Both the position numbers and the translations under genes were made by a program. From CAVPTL01 sp963708725 (GTDB taxonomy: Bacteria > Actinomycetota > Thermoleophilia > Gaiellales > JAICJC01), in NCBI GenBank assembly GCA_963708725.1, contig CAVPTL010000006.1:166542-230541 (forward strand): DNA of 64,000 nt, written 5' to 3'. This document shows, in pieces, positions 1-7,990 of the stretch. The notes below the pieces were generated by a model. It did not search any database and was not told where the DNA came from. It was given only the letters and a program-made list of their open reading frames with translations. The first letter of the stretch is position 1. Each line of letters begins with the position of its first letter.

Positions 1-334
1 GGAGCTCGAGCCACACCTTCGCGTACCCGCCGGCCAGGTCGGCTTCCATGTACTCCATCGCCTGTAGCCACTTCTCCCGAAACGGCGCGGCGCCGGCGTA
101 CATCGCCCGCTGGCGCTCGATCAGGCGATCCGTGAACCGCTCGAGCACCGCCACCATCAGCTCCTCCAGCGAACCGAAGTGGTGGTAGACGAGACCCTGA
201 TTGACCCCGGCGGCGCGCGCGACTCGGCGGGTCGTGAGCCCATCGCGGCCGTCGCTCACGAGCAGCCGCTCGGCCGCGTCCAGCAGCGCCTCCGCGCCGC
301 CGCCCCAGGCCACACGCTGTGTTTGCGTCGCCAA
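1..334 (-). CDS. TetR/AcrR family transcriptional regulator (3' end cut by window edge)
   Basis: DNA-binding repressor of the TetR family. The first ~110 residues are visible; the ligand-binding C-terminus runs off the window. Residues 10-60 form the TetR helix-turn-helix, with the readable motif TTRRVARAAGVNQGLVYHHF. A TTG start at 334 is chosen because AGGAG lies 5 nt upstream and no ATG or GTG lies earlier in frame. Two palindromes sit just upstream and probably serve as its own operator. The gene follows the cyclic-nucleotide-binding gene on the same strand, so it may control itself and its neighbours. The ligand cannot be told from this fragment. Confidence 0.85.
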   Translation of the reverse strand, partial: MATQTQRVAWGGGAEALLDAAERLLVSDGRDGLTTRRVARAAGVNQGLVYHHFGSLEELMVAVLERFTDRLIERQRAMYAGAAPFREKWLQAMEYMEADLAGGYAKVWLEL

Positions 335-340
335 GCCAAC

Positions 341-376
341 TCCTAGTCGGACGACTAATCTAGTCGATAGACTAAC
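341..376. promoter_or_regulatory. Tandem palindromic operator of the TetR regulator
   Basis: Two 14-bp palindromes with the same arms, TAGTC-N4-GACTA, occupy 344-357 and 361-374, with starts 17 bp apart. They lie immediately 5' of the TTG start of the TetR gene, where self-repressing TetR proteins usually bind. The sequence shows the symmetry; binding is inferred. Confidence 0.65.
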
Positions 377-394
377 ACACCGTCGACCCGAACG

Positions 395-1366
395 CTAAAC
401 GCTCGCCGCCAGCCGAGCCTGCGGGCGCAGCGTCTGGCGAAGGGTGGCGACCAGGTCGCGCTGGATCACGTCGAGAAAGACGCGGGAGACGGCGTCACCG
501 CCGTTGTAGATCTGTTCGAACGGTCCACGTGGCAGCACGAGCAGCAGCGCCCGTTCGCGCGTGATCGCGGTCACGGGCGAGGGCAGCCCGTCGATCAGGC
601 TTTCGTACCCGAACGCCTTGCCCGGGCCTGCGAGGCCGACTCGGATCCGCCGCTCGCCGCGCACCAGCACCTTCTCAACGGCGCCGTTGATCGTCAGGTA
701 GCAGGCGGTCGAGGGCGCGCCTTCGACGAGGAGCGTGCGGCCCGCCGGGCACATCGCGTACTTCCCCGAGGTCAGGAATCCCCACAGCGCGAGCGAGTCG
801 AAGTCGTGGAAGGTCGCCAGCCGCCGAACGTACTTACTGTCGGGCGGGCCGCAGTACTCCAGATCGGCGAATGCACGCTCGGCATCCTCGACCGGCGGCC
901 CCCCCAGGTCACTGGGAAGTGAGGCGGTGAGATCCAGAAGCTGGCTGCGATGGCGGGCAACGAGCAGTTCCGCGAGCCGGTGCTTGAGCGTGAACGATGA
1001 CGGCACGTGGCGGGCAAGGAGTGCGGTGAAGTCGGCTTGGCTGAGTACCAGCAGGGAGGTGTTCTCGGTCGCGCGCACGCTCATCGAGTGCTCGCCGCCG
1101 TCGAGCAGCGCGAGCTCGCCGACCATTTCGCCGGGGCCGGCGCGCGCGACCTGCACCTCGCGGTTGCCCGAGACGCGGAGCGACACCGCAAGTCCTCCGT
1201 CGACCACGAACGCCATCTCGTGCGCTCGCTCGCCCTGGCTCCACAGGGGCTCACCGTAGCCCAGCTGTTTGCGACGAAGCATCCCTGCCAGCTCGGCCAG
1301 GTCTGCATCGTCTCGGCCTTCGAACAACGAAACGGTGGCGAGGAACTCGGTGGTGGGGTCAGACAT
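395..1366 (-). CDS. Protein with two cyclic-nucleotide-binding domains
   Basis: A 323-aa soluble protein made of two Crp/cNMP-binding folds. The first spans residues ~10-125 (motif GEMVGELALLDGGEHSMSV, the phosphate-binding cassette region). The second spans ~200-305 and is more diverged (PGKAFGYESLIDGLPSPVTA). No helix-turn-helix follows either domain, so it is not a Crp-type regulator; it more likely senses cAMP or another ligand or acts as a regulatory partner. The start overlaps the stop of the upstream glutamine amidotransferase gene by 8 nt, which suggests co-translation. Two cyclase genes occur elsewhere in the window, so a cyclic nucleotide is plausible in this cell, but no direct link is seen. 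Confidence 0.75.
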   Translation of the reverse strand: MSDPTTEFLATVSLFEGRDDADLAELAGMLRRKQLGYGEPLWSQGERAHEMAFVVDGGLAVSLRVSGNREVQVARAGPGEMVGELALLDGGEHSMSVRATENTSLLVLSQADFTALLARHVPSSFTLKHRLAELLVARHRSQLLDLTASLPSDLGGPPVEDAERAFADLEYCGPPDSKYVRRLATFHDFDSLALWGFLTSGKYAMCPAGRTLLVEGAPSTACYLTINGAVEKVLVRGERRIRVGLAGPGKAFGYESLIDGLPSPVTAITRERALLLVLPRGPFEQIYNGGDAVSRVFLDVIQRDLVATLRQTLRPQARLAASV

Positions 1367-2279
1367 CCAGGTCGCGAGTCTCGAATTCGAGTCCGGTGGG
1401 GGTGAGCTCGGCGGTCAGCATCGAGTACTCCGGCACCTCGAGCCAGCTCGAATGCTCGGTCGTGAGCGGCTCGGAGGCGATGATCACCGAATGCGGAGAC
1501 TCGCCTGCGGTCATCTGCCAGCTGTCATATTCCCTGGCGTACTGGTCGCCGATGGCATACCACAGGCTCACGAACGGCAGGTCGGTCTCGAGCATCTCGT
1601 CCTGAGGTGGATACCAGCCGTAGTCGAATGAAAACCGGGTGGCGATGACGGTGCGGCCGGTGCTGAGCAGCAGGTTCACGGGCGAGGAGGTATCGATGCC
1701 GTGGTCGTCGCGAACCGTCCGCAGGATCCTGAGCGCAGCGGCGGTCGCATCGGCGAGCTCGGCGGTCTCGGGCGCCCCGTACGGGTCTTCAAGCTGCGAG
1801 AGGACGAGGGCGTAGATCCATTCCGAGTCGGTCGTGCCCTCGATCCGCTGCGCCAGCTCGGGTCGCACATGGTCGACGAGTGCATAGCGCATGCGGGCGA
1901 ACTGGCGCAGGTGCCCGTTGTGCGCGAGCACCACGTGGGCGCCGGGGAACTGGAAGGGGTGCAGATTCGTGTCGGCCACCACCGCCTCGTCGGAGTAGGT
2001 GACCCCGCGCACGTGGGCGATCAGGCAGGTCGGGGCGACCTTGGCGGAGAGCAGCCGCAGATTGCGGTCAAACGACGGCAGGGTGGTCGTGCGGTAGCTG
2101 AACGGCGCGTCCGGTCGCAGCGAGGTTGGATCCCAGGCCTTCATCCCGAATCCGGCGAGGTTCAGGAAGGTGTTCATCATCTGTGGGCTGTACGACTGCC
2201 GAACGAGACTGTTGTCGGTGTCGAACAGGAGATGCTGCATCGGGAGCGCCGCACCGAGGTAGGCCAGGATCCGGCACAT
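1359..2279 (-). CDS. Class II glutamine amidotransferase (EgtC/YafJ-like)
   Basis: A 306-aa N-terminal-nucleophile amidotransferase. The start is set at the ATG giving MCRILAYLG, because the family needs Cys2 as the exposed nucleophile after Met removal. Motifs HVRG (~103-106), HNGHL and TTDSEW are the expected glutamine-site elements. No synthase domain is attached, so it belongs to the stand-alone EgtC/YafJ group, whose members act on gamma-glutamyl compounds. The other ergothioneine genes are not in the window, so the substrate is unknown. A TACGAT hexamer lies 7 nt before the ATG, suggesting a leaderless transcript. It probably forms an operon with the downstream cNMP-binding protein, which overlaps it by 8 nt. 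Confidence 0.8.
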   Translation of the reverse strand: MCRILAYLGAALPMQHLLFDTDNSLVRQSYSPQMMNTFLNLAGFGMKAWDPTSLRPDAPFSYRTTTLPSFDRNLRLLSAKVAPTCLIAHVRGVTYSDEAVVADTNLHPFQFPGAHVVLAHNGHLRQFARMRYALVDHVRPELAQRIEGTTDSEWIYALVLSQLEDPYGAPETAELADATAAALRILRTVRDDHGIDTSSPVNLLLSTGRTVIATRFSFDYGWYPPQDEMLETDLPFVSLWYAIGDQYAREYDSWQMTAGESPHSVIIASEPLTTEHSSWLEVPEYSMLTAELTPTGLEFETRDLDV

Positions 2280-2286
2280 GCCCCCA

Positions 2287-2292
2287 ATCGTA
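2287..2292 (-). promoter_or_regulatory. -10 hexamer (leaderless) for the glutamine amidotransferase gene
   Basis: TACGAT on the minus strand ends 7 nt before the ATG at 2279, the spacing seen before many genes in this window. No clear -35 is seen. Confidence 0.45.
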
Positions 2293-2349
2293 CCCGGTGA
2301 TGGGACATCCCCGGACGGTGATATTTTTCGGCAAAGCCGAGGAGGGTTC

Positions 2350-2523
2350 GTGAAGCAATTCAGGTGTGGCGACGTCGTTCCGGGCTGCGAGTGGGTCACC
2401 CGAAACGACGACGAGACGGAGCTGTTCGAAGACATCCATTCCCACGCTCGCGACGCCCACGGGATGGACGAGGTGCCGCCCGAGGTGCTCGAAGCGATCC
2501 AGGGCGTGATTACCGAGGTTTAG
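2350..2523 (+). CDS. DUF1059 family small protein
   Basis: A 57-aa protein whose start, VKQFRCGDVVPGCEW, matches the DUF1059 pattern (KxFxCGDVVPGC near the N-terminus, then an HxxxxHG helix and a short C-terminal helix). The two cysteines suggest metal binding or a redox role, but the family has no settled function. The GTG at 2350 is chosen because AGGAGG ends 4 nt upstream. The 3' end overlaps the convergent PLP-enzyme gene by 14 nt. Confidence 0.75.
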   Translation: MKQFRCGDVVPGCEWVTRNDDETELFEDIHSHARDAHGMDEVPPEVLEAIQGVITEV

Positions 2524-3598
2524 CTTCGGGCTCCGGCACGGGAGTCGCGCCGGTTTCGAGAAACGTCTCGATCGCACGCGAATATGGTGCGAGTTCGAGC
2601 GCCTGTTCGGCGATCCAGGAGTCGCTGTAGTAGGTCCCGGCGTATCGGTCGCCGCCGTCGCAAATCAGCGTCACGACGCTGCCATGCTCGCCGCGGGCGA
2701 GCATCTCCGAGACCAGGGTAAACGCGCCCCAGACGTTGGTTCCGGTCGAGCCTCCAACGCTGCGCCCGGTGCGTTCGGTGACCAGTCGCATGGCCGCGAT
2801 CGACGCCGCATCGGGCACCTGGATCATCCGATCCACGATGTCGGGAAGAAACGACGGCTCGACTCGCTGGCGGCCGATGCCTTCGATCCGCGAGGGCCGC
2901 CCGGTGAACGTCTGCGGGTCGCCGCTCCACGCGGAATAGAAGATCGAGTCCTCGGGGTCAACCACACACATCTGGGTGTGGTAGCGGCCAAAGCGGGCGT
3001 AGCGCCCGATCGTCGCGCTGGTGCCGCCGGTGCCCGCGCCCACGACGATCCACCTGGGGATGGGATGGCGTTCCAGCTCCATCTGGGTGAAGATCGACTC
3101 GGCGATGTTGTTGTTGCCGCGCCAGTCGGTCGCACGCTCGGCGAACGTGAACTGGTCGAGAAAGTAGCCGCCATCCGTTGCTGCGAGCCGCTGGGCCTCG
3201 TCGTACATGGTGGTGGGGTCGTCGACCAGGTGGCACACCGCTCCCTGTTCTTCGATCAGAGCGAGCTTCTCGGGGCTGGTGGACGCCGGCATGACGGCGA
3301 TGAACGGCAGCCCGAGAAACCGTGCGAAATACGCCTCCGAGACGGCGGTCGAGCCACTCGAGGCTTCCACGATTGTCGTTCCCTCGACGATCCAGCCGTT
3401 GCACAGGCCGTACAGGAAGAGCGAGCGCGCGAGCCGATGCTTCAGCGATCCGGTGGGATGCACCGACTCGTCCTTGAGGTAGAGGTCGATGCCCCATTCC
3501 TCGGGCAAGGGGAATGCGTGCAGGTGCGTGTCGGCCGAGCGGTTGGCATCCGCTTCGATGCGACGCACAGCCTCATCCGCCCAGTCTCTCGAAGTCAC
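2510..3598 (-). CDS. PLP-dependent cysteine synthase-family enzyme (Cds1-like L-cysteine desulfhydrase)
   Basis: A 362-aa fold-type II PLP enzyme. Lys53 in PTGSLKHR is the expected PLP lysine. EASSGSTAVSEA (~78-89) is the substrate loop, and GAGTGGTSATIG is the phosphate-binding glycine loop. The long N-terminal segment and the C-terminus with SVGGSTGTN and ICDGGDRYAGTYYSDSW resemble the mycobacterial Cds1 group, which releases H2S and pyruvate from cysteine. Ordinary cysteine synthases are shorter (about 310 aa). It is monocistronic, ends convergently with the DUF1059 gene and starts with GTG. Cds1-like desulfhydrase is the better fit, but a synthase cannot be excluded. Confidence 0.75.
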   Translation of the reverse strand: MTSRDWADEAVRRIEADANRSADTHLHAFPLPEEWGIDLYLKDESVHPTGSLKHRLARSLFLYGLCNGWIVEGTTIVEASSGSTAVSEAYFARFLGLPFIAVMPASTSPEKLALIEEQGAVCHLVDDPTTMYDEAQRLAATDGGYFLDQFTFAERATDWRGNNNIAESIFTQMELERHPIPRWIVVGAGTGGTSATIGRYARFGRYHTQMCVVDPEDSIFYSAWSGDPQTFTGRPSRIEGIGRQRVEPSFLPDIVDRMIQVPDAASIAAMRLVTERTGRSVGGSTGTNVWGAFTLVSEMLARGEHGSVVTLICDGGDRYAGTYYSDSWIAEQALELAPYSRAIETFLETGATPVPEPEAKPR

Positions 3599-3633
3599 CC
3601 CTACAGTTTGCTCTATCGCGACGGTTCTATGCG

Positions 3634-3939
3634 CTACGCACTCACGGCGACGCCGTTATCGACGAGCGCCGAGACCTCCGCGAAGCGAACCGTCGGCTCA
3701 GCGCCGTAGAACTCGATGATCTGCTGGCTGAGTTCCGGCGTGAAGAATTCGCGGGCCGCCTGCTCTGAGTCCCACACGTAGGTATTCGTGACCGTTGCGG
3801 CCTGCTCGTCCCACATGAACACCTTGCTGCGCAGGCCGGCCATGCCTTCGAACATGGGCGCCGCTTGCTCGGCGACCGCGTTAGCGCGACTGCGGTCGAG
3901 GCTCTCGCTGGGCCCGATGGTGACGATGACGCCAATCAT
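3634..3939 (-). CDS. Small YdhR/ABM-type alpha-beta barrel protein
   Basis: A 101-aa protein with the ferredoxin-like dimeric alpha+beta pattern of YdhR/antibiotic-biosynthesis-monooxygenase-like proteins: MFEGMAGLRSKVFMWDE, then a VTNTYVWDSEQAAREFF segment, as in putative monooxygenases that use no cofactor. GGGGAGG lies 7 nt before the ATG. It stands alone between the PLP enzyme and a repeat. Substrate unknown. Confidence 0.65.
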   Translation of the reverse strand: MIGVIVTIGPSESLDRSRANAVAEQAAPMFEGMAGLRSKVFMWDEQAATVTNTYVWDSEQAAREFFTPELSQQIIEFYGAEPTVRFAEVSALVDNGVAVSA

Positions 3940-3989
3940 GGATCCTCCCCGGTCTCGTGGCTAAAGCTGCAAAGCCCATCATCCCACAC

Positions 3990-4022
3990 GGTGAATAACG
4001 GTGCCAGGCACCGCTATTCACC
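3990..4022. repeat. Palindromic repeat, copy 1 (diverged)
   Basis: A 33-bp near-perfect palindrome: arms GGTGAATA/TATTCACC around a GGTGCC-A-GGCACC core, with mismatches in the AT-rich flank compared with the other three copies. It sits between the divergent YdhR-like gene and the SDR remnant. Its core is identical to the copies at 7960, 16031 and 18895. Confidence 0.85.
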
Positions 4023-4076
4023 TTGACGGTTCCCGGTCGATGAGAATGCCGCAGTCTCGCTCGATGCATTCGCTGG

Positions 4077-4082
4077 TACGGT
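4077..4082 (+). promoter_or_regulatory. -10 hexamer (leaderless) for the SDR remnant/GcvT-like pair
   Basis: TACGGT ends exactly 6 nt before the ATG at 4089. This is the spacing expected when transcription begins at the start codon. Confidence 0.5.
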
Positions 4083-4088
4083 CATCGA

Positions 4089-4286
4089 ATGGAAGCGACC
4101 GGACGGGTGACCCTGATCACCGGGGCAGGACGTGGGATCGGCCGTGCGACCGCGCGGACGCTTGCAGCGCGCGGCGAGCGGGTGATGGCGGTCTCGCGGA
4201 CAGAGCGCGAGCTGGTGGATCTTGCCGCCGAAACGGTCGCGATCAACGGCAGCGCGATCACCGTCGCCCTGGGTGGGGTGTGGTGA
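4089..4286 (+). pseudogene. Truncated short-chain dehydrogenase/reductase (N-terminal 65 aa only)
   Basis: The peptide begins with a clean SDR Rossmann start (VTLITGAGRGIGRATARTLA) and runs to strand 3, ending SAITVALGGVW and a stop. The NNAG, Ser, YxxxK and C-terminal parts are all missing, where a full SDR has about 250 aa. The break falls right where the next residues should be the conserved D-V after strand 3. The stop overlaps the start of the next gene (GTGA, 4283-4286). This looks like a deletion joining an SDR promoter and start to the gene behind it, so the remnant may now serve only as a translated leader. Confidence 0.7.
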
Positions 4287-5395
4287 GCTCGGTGGACTAC
4301 TGGATTCGCCGCTCACCGTTCTTCGAGGGCACCCGCCGGGCCGGGTGCGAGCGGTTCTCGTTCGCCAACCACATGTACCAGCCGGCGTCGTTCGGCGGTG
4401 ATCAGCTCGAGGCTTACTGGAAGCTGATCAACGACGTCACGTTGTGGGATGTCGGCACCGAGCGCCAGGTCGAGATCACCGGGCGCGATGCGTTTGCCTT
4501 CACCAACATGCTCACGCCGCGCGACCTGCACAAGTGTCCGGTTGGTCGCGCCCGGTATGCACTGATCACCTCGGAATCCGGCGGGATAGTGAACGATCCG
4601 GTGCTGCTTCGCCTCGCCCAGAACCATTTCTGGCTGTCGACATCTGACAGCGACCTGCTGCTGTGGGCCAAGGGAGTGGCGGTCAACTCGGGGTTCGAGG
4701 TCGAGATCGGCGAGCCCGACGTCTCGCCGGTGCAGATCCAGGGCCCGAAGGCGGCGGGCGTGCTGGAGGCGCTGTTCGGCGATCGTGTGCGGCTGGCGCC
4801 ATACGAGCTGACCGAGACCGAGCTCGACGGGATACCGGTACTGGTCTCGCGCACGGGCTGGAGCGACCGGGTGGGATATGAGATCTTCCTGCGCGACTCG
4901 CGCTTCGGGGATGCGCTGTGGGATCGGATTCTGGCGGCAGGTGAGCCGTTTGGAATGGCCGTCACCGGCCCGTCAGACGCGAACCGGGTGGAAGCCGGCA
5001 TCCTGGGATACCGCTGCGATATGGATCTCGACACCAACCCCTACGAGGTTGGTCTGGGGCGGCTGGTCGACCTCGATACGGAAGACGACTTCATCGGCAA
5101 GGCGGCGCTTCGGAGGATCCACGAGCAAGGGATCAGCCGAAAACTGGTCGGCGTGGTGATCGCCGGCGAGCCGCTCCCGGTGGCGTTCGAGGATCGCTGG
5201 CCGGTGCGCGCCGAGGGCACCGAGATCGGCTACATGACAGTGGCCGTGCATTCCCCCCGGCTCGATCGGAACATCGGCTATGCGATGCTCGAGATCGGGC
5301 ACTCCGAGCTGGGTACCGAGCTCACGGTGGACGCTCCCTGGGGGCCGGCGACCGCCACCGTGGCCGAGAAGCCGTTCATTCAGCCTGAGAAATAG
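4283..5395 (+). CDS. GcvT-family aminomethyltransferase, DmdA-like
   Basis: A 370-aa folate-dependent protein of the glycine-cleavage T/DmdA family. The N-terminus (YWIRRSPFFEGTRRAGC, then FANHMYQPASFG) and the run LLRLAQNHFWLSTSDSDLLLW are typical of the DmdA-like branch rather than true GcvT. A C-terminal barrel covers ~285-370. A role in folate-dependent demethylation is likely; DMSP as substrate is only a possibility. The start codon is taken as GTG at 4283, overlapping the SDR remnant's TGA, so it is probably translated by coupling. Upstream in-frame codons exist but lie inside the SDR coding region. Confidence 0.75.
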   Translation: MSSVDYWIRRSPFFEGTRRAGCERFSFANHMYQPASFGGDQLEAYWKLINDVTLWDVGTERQVEITGRDAFAFTNMLTPRDLHKCPVGRARYALITSESGGIVNDPVLLRLAQNHFWLSTSDSDLLLWAKGVAVNSGFEVEIGEPDVSPVQIQGPKAAGVLEALFGDRVRLAPYELTETELDGIPVLVSRTGWSDRVGYEIFLRDSRFGDALWDRILAAGEPFGMAVTGPSDANRVEAGILGYRCDMDLDTNPYEVGLGRLVDLDTEDDFIGKAALRRIHEQGISRKLVGVVIAGEPLPVAFEDRWPVRAEGTEIGYMTVAVHSPRLDRNIGYAMLEIGHSELGTELTVDAPWGPATATVAEKPFIQPEK

Positions 5396-5450
5396 CGGCG
5401 CGGCCCGTAACGTTCTCGGAACGAGTTGGGGTTAGGCTCGACCCATCACC

Positions 5451-6701
5451 GTGAACGCGAATCCACGCCGTGCTCCGACACCGGTGAGCGGTCCGACGCC
5501 GCCGGTGCTGGCGATCGCCGCGACCGCTCTGGGCGGGGTGGTGGTGGTGTTGCTGGCCGCGGCGGTGGCGCTCGGCGAGATGGCTCATCAGTCGGTCGTT
5601 TCGAGCGCTGCTTCCGGCGCGCCGCTGATCGTCGCGTTTCTGGTCGTGGGAGTGGTGGTGGCGCGACGCCAGCCCCACCATCCGATTGGCTGGATGCTGC
5701 TCGGGATGGCGCTGTTCTTCATGGTCACCGCCGACGCGTCGACGTACTCGGTGCTGGACTACCGCGACCACCGGGGGCTACCGCTCGGGTGGCTGGCCGT
5801 GGTGCTCCAGCCGTCGTGGGCGCCTGCGATCGTGCTGTTCGGGGTCGCGATCATGCTGTTTCCCGACGGCAACCTGCCGGCACGCCGGTGGCGCTGGGTG
5901 ATGTGGGCATACCTCAGCCTCGCCGCGGTGTGGGTGTTCGGCGCCTTTGGGATCTCTGTCGCCGCGGTCATCGAGGGCCACGTTCACGTCACATCGGGTG
6001 GGGATCTGACCACGCTTGATCACGCAAGAGGCCGTGACGCGTGGTGGGCCGACGTCCAGAACCTGTACTTCCTGGCGTTTGCGGCGATCTTGCTGGGCTG
6101 GCTCGTCTACCAGATTCCGCGCTTTCGCCGAGCGACCGGAGAGCGACGCCAACAGCTGAAGTGGCTGATGGGTGGTGGGGCGGTCGCGGTGATCTGCGGT
6201 CTGATCGCGGTGTCGGGAGGTGCGGCGGGTGGCGTCGCCATTGTCGGGGTCACCGCGCTGCCGTTCAGCCTTGGCATCGCGATCCTCAAGTATCGCCTGT
6301 ACGACATCGACGTCATCATCAGAAAGACGTTGGTGTACGCGACGCTCGTCGGGATGCTCGCGGTGGTGTATCTGATCGGCGTCTATCTGATCGACGAGTT
6401 GCTGCAAACACTCACCGGGCAGTCGAGCGCCCTGGCGGTGACCATCTCGACGTTGGTGGTGGCTGCTGCGTTCCAGCCGCTGCGAACCCGCATTCAGCGA
6501 GCGGTTGACCACCGGTTCTATCGTCAGAAGTACGACTCGGCAACCACATTGGATGCGTTCACCAGCAGGCTTCGCGAGCAGATCGACCTCGATGCGCTTC
6601 ATACCGACGTGCTCGACGTGATTCAGGCCACGGTTCGCCCAGCCCACGCAAGCATCTGGCTGCGACCGCCCGACAAGGGCGATCGCTCGTCACCTTCCTG
6701 A
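5451..6701 (+). CDS. Multi-pass membrane protein resembling the sensor half of a histidine kinase
   Basis: A 416-aa protein with about eight membrane segments (residues ~20-290 and two more at ~300-345), followed by a cytoplasmic tail. The motif KYRLYDIDVIIRKTLVYATL and the tail RIQRAVDHRFYRQKYDS-ATTLDAFTSRLREQIDL are hallmarks of actinobacterial 7TM-type sensor kinases. Here the protein stops just after the GAF-like start (HASIWLRPP) and has no HisKA/HATPase domain. It is therefore either a truncated kinase or a stand-alone sensor. The GTG start is 12 nt from a TAGGCT hexamer (5433-5438), longer than the usual leaderless spacing; an in-frame ATC at 5445 sits closer. Confidence 0.65.
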   Translation: MNANPRRAPTPVSGPTPPVLAIAATALGGVVVVLLAAAVALGEMAHQSVVSSAASGAPLIVAFLVVGVVVARRQPHHPIGWMLLGMALFFMVTADASTYSVLDYRDHRGLPLGWLAVVLQPSWAPAIVLFGVAIMLFPDGNLPARRWRWVMWAYLSLAAVWVFGAFGISVAAVIEGHVHVTSGGDLTTLDHARGRDAWWADVQNLYFLAFAAILLGWLVYQIPRFRRATGERRQQLKWLMGGGAVAVICGLIAVSGGAAGGVAIVGVTALPFSLGIAILKYRLYDIDVIIRKTLVYATLVGMLAVVYLIGVYLIDELLQTLTGQSSALAVTISTLVVAAAFQPLRTRIQRAVDHRFYRQKYDSATTLDAFTSRLREQIDLDALHTDVLDVIQATVRPAHASIWLRPPDKGDRSSPS

Positions 6702-6726
6702 TCCCATCGGTCTCGGAACCGCCTGT

Positions 6727-6732
6727 CATACT
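6727..6732 (+). promoter_or_regulatory. -10 hexamer before the FAD gene
   Basis: CATACT, identical to the hexamer before the cyclase gene at 32260. Six nt downstream the reading frame shows ACT then ATC (6742) instead of ATG/GTG, which bears on the start of the FAD protein. Confidence 0.4.
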
Positions 6733-6741
6733 TCGGCCACT

Positions 6742-7962
6742 ATCGAGGCGCTCCCGAGTTCACCCCGAGTTCATATCGTCGGCGCGGGACCTGTGGGTCT
6801 CATGTTGACGGCGCTGCTCCAGTCGATGGATGGGGTGACTGTCAACCTGTACGAAAAGCGACGCGAGTACACGCGCACGCGCATGGTTCGGCTGGCGCCG
6901 TACCTGGTGGCGGATTCGGTCGAGAGCTATAGCAGCGACCATATCGATGGGGAGACCGTGGCGGCCGTGTTCGACCCCCCAGAGCTCGACCAGAGCCTCG
7001 AGTTCAGGCGGTCGATCGCACCGGATCTGATGGCGCTGCTACGTGGATGGTCGCAGGGGTTTTGTCCACTCAACGCGATCGAACGTTCGCTCAGCGACCT
7101 GATCGACGAACGCGGTCTGGAGACGGTTACGCGTACGGTCGGGATCGTGTCTGAGGACGACGCGGTCGCGATGCTCGAGCCGGGAGACATCCTGGTGGAC
7201 TGCTCGGGCTGCGGCTCGCTTCTCCGTGACCACCTGTTGCCCAGCTCGTTGGCGGCAGATGATGACGCAAACACGCTCAACATCAGGCTCGAATATGCGC
7301 TTGTGATCACGTTTCTGTACGGCCAGTCGTATGAATGCAACGAATACTGCAAGTACTACAAGAACGTGGACAACGTGCACTACAAGTTCATTCCGGCGGT
7401 GCACCGCACCTACTACGACGGCAACATCAGCCACGTCACCGGTATCGTCAACATCACGGCTGAGGACTATGCGGCGATGCCGCCGCGGTTCGACGGTGAG
7501 TGGCTTCGAGGCAACTTCCCGGGGGTGGCTGAGTCGATGGATCGGTTCATCGACAAGGTCAAGATGGAGACTCAGGGTGAGCTGGTGGGCGATCTCGAGA
7601 TCGTCCGGATCCCCCTGAACCTCTACCGTGCTCGAAACTCGACCAGCCGGCACTGGCGCACAGAGGGGCCGCGCGACCACCCGTTCGTCACCACTCCGGT
7701 GTTCCTGCTGGGTGATTCGGCGATCGGCTCGCCCTATTTCCAGTCGATCTCGCTGGGCTTCGAGTGTGCGATGTTCCTCGCGGGGCTGATCGGAGAGCGG
7801 CATGAGCTACCGCTGCGAGACGTGCAAGACCGCTACGAGCTGCTCATGTACAAGCAGTGGCTACGGGTCTACATGCGCAGCAAGATGATCAAACACAACA
7901 AGGATCTGTTCGAGCACGTCGACGACAAATACGCCCTGCTGGAGCGCCTCCACATCTACTGA
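6742..7962 (+). CDS. FAD-dependent monooxygenase-like oxidoreductase (non-canonical or lost start codon)
   Basis: About 406 aa if begun at ATC 6742. The FAD-binding Rossmann motif VHIVGAGPVGLM is encoded at 6769-6804, and almost all of it lies upstream of the first in-frame ATG/GTG/TTG (GTG at 6793). A start there would delete the GxGxxG loop, so the true start must be further 5'. The second FAD motif FLLGDSAIGSPYF is at ~340. The overall layout fits the PHBH-fold monooxygenase/halogenase-like group; substrate unknown. The stop TGA (7960-7962) is part of a palindromic repeat. Either a rare start (ATC) is used, or an ATG has mutated. Confidence 0.6.
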   Translation: MEALPSSPRVHIVGAGPVGLMLTALLQSMDGVTVNLYEKRREYTRTRMVRLAPYLVADSVESYSSDHIDGETVAAVFDPPELDQSLEFRRSIAPDLMALLRGWSQGFCPLNAIERSLSDLIDERGLETVTRTVGIVSEDDAVAMLEPGDILVDCSGCGSLLRDHLLPSSLAADDDANTLNIRLEYALVITFLYGQSYECNEYCKYYKNVDNVHYKFIPAVHRTYYDGNISHVTGIVNITAEDYAAMPPRFDGEWLRGNFPGVAESMDRFIDKVKMETQGELVGDLEIVRIPLNLYRARNSTSRHWRTEGPRDHPFVTTPVFLLGDSAIGSPYFQSISLGFECAMFLAGLIGERHELPLRDVQDRYELLMYKQWLRVYMRSKMIKHNKDLFEHVDDKYALLERLHIY

Positions 7963-7990
7963 ATAAATGGTGCCAGGCACCATTTATTCA
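7960..7990. repeat. Palindromic repeat, copy 2 (perfect, supplies two stop codons)
   Basis: A 31-bp perfect palindrome: 15-bp arms TGAATAAATGGTGCC / GGCACCATTTATTCA around a single A. Its first three bases are the stop codon of the FAD gene. On the other strand its last three bases are the stop codon of the convergent DUF4118 gene. An RNA from either strand would fold into a 15-bp stem, so it may also end transcription, though no T-run follows. Confidence 0.95.
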
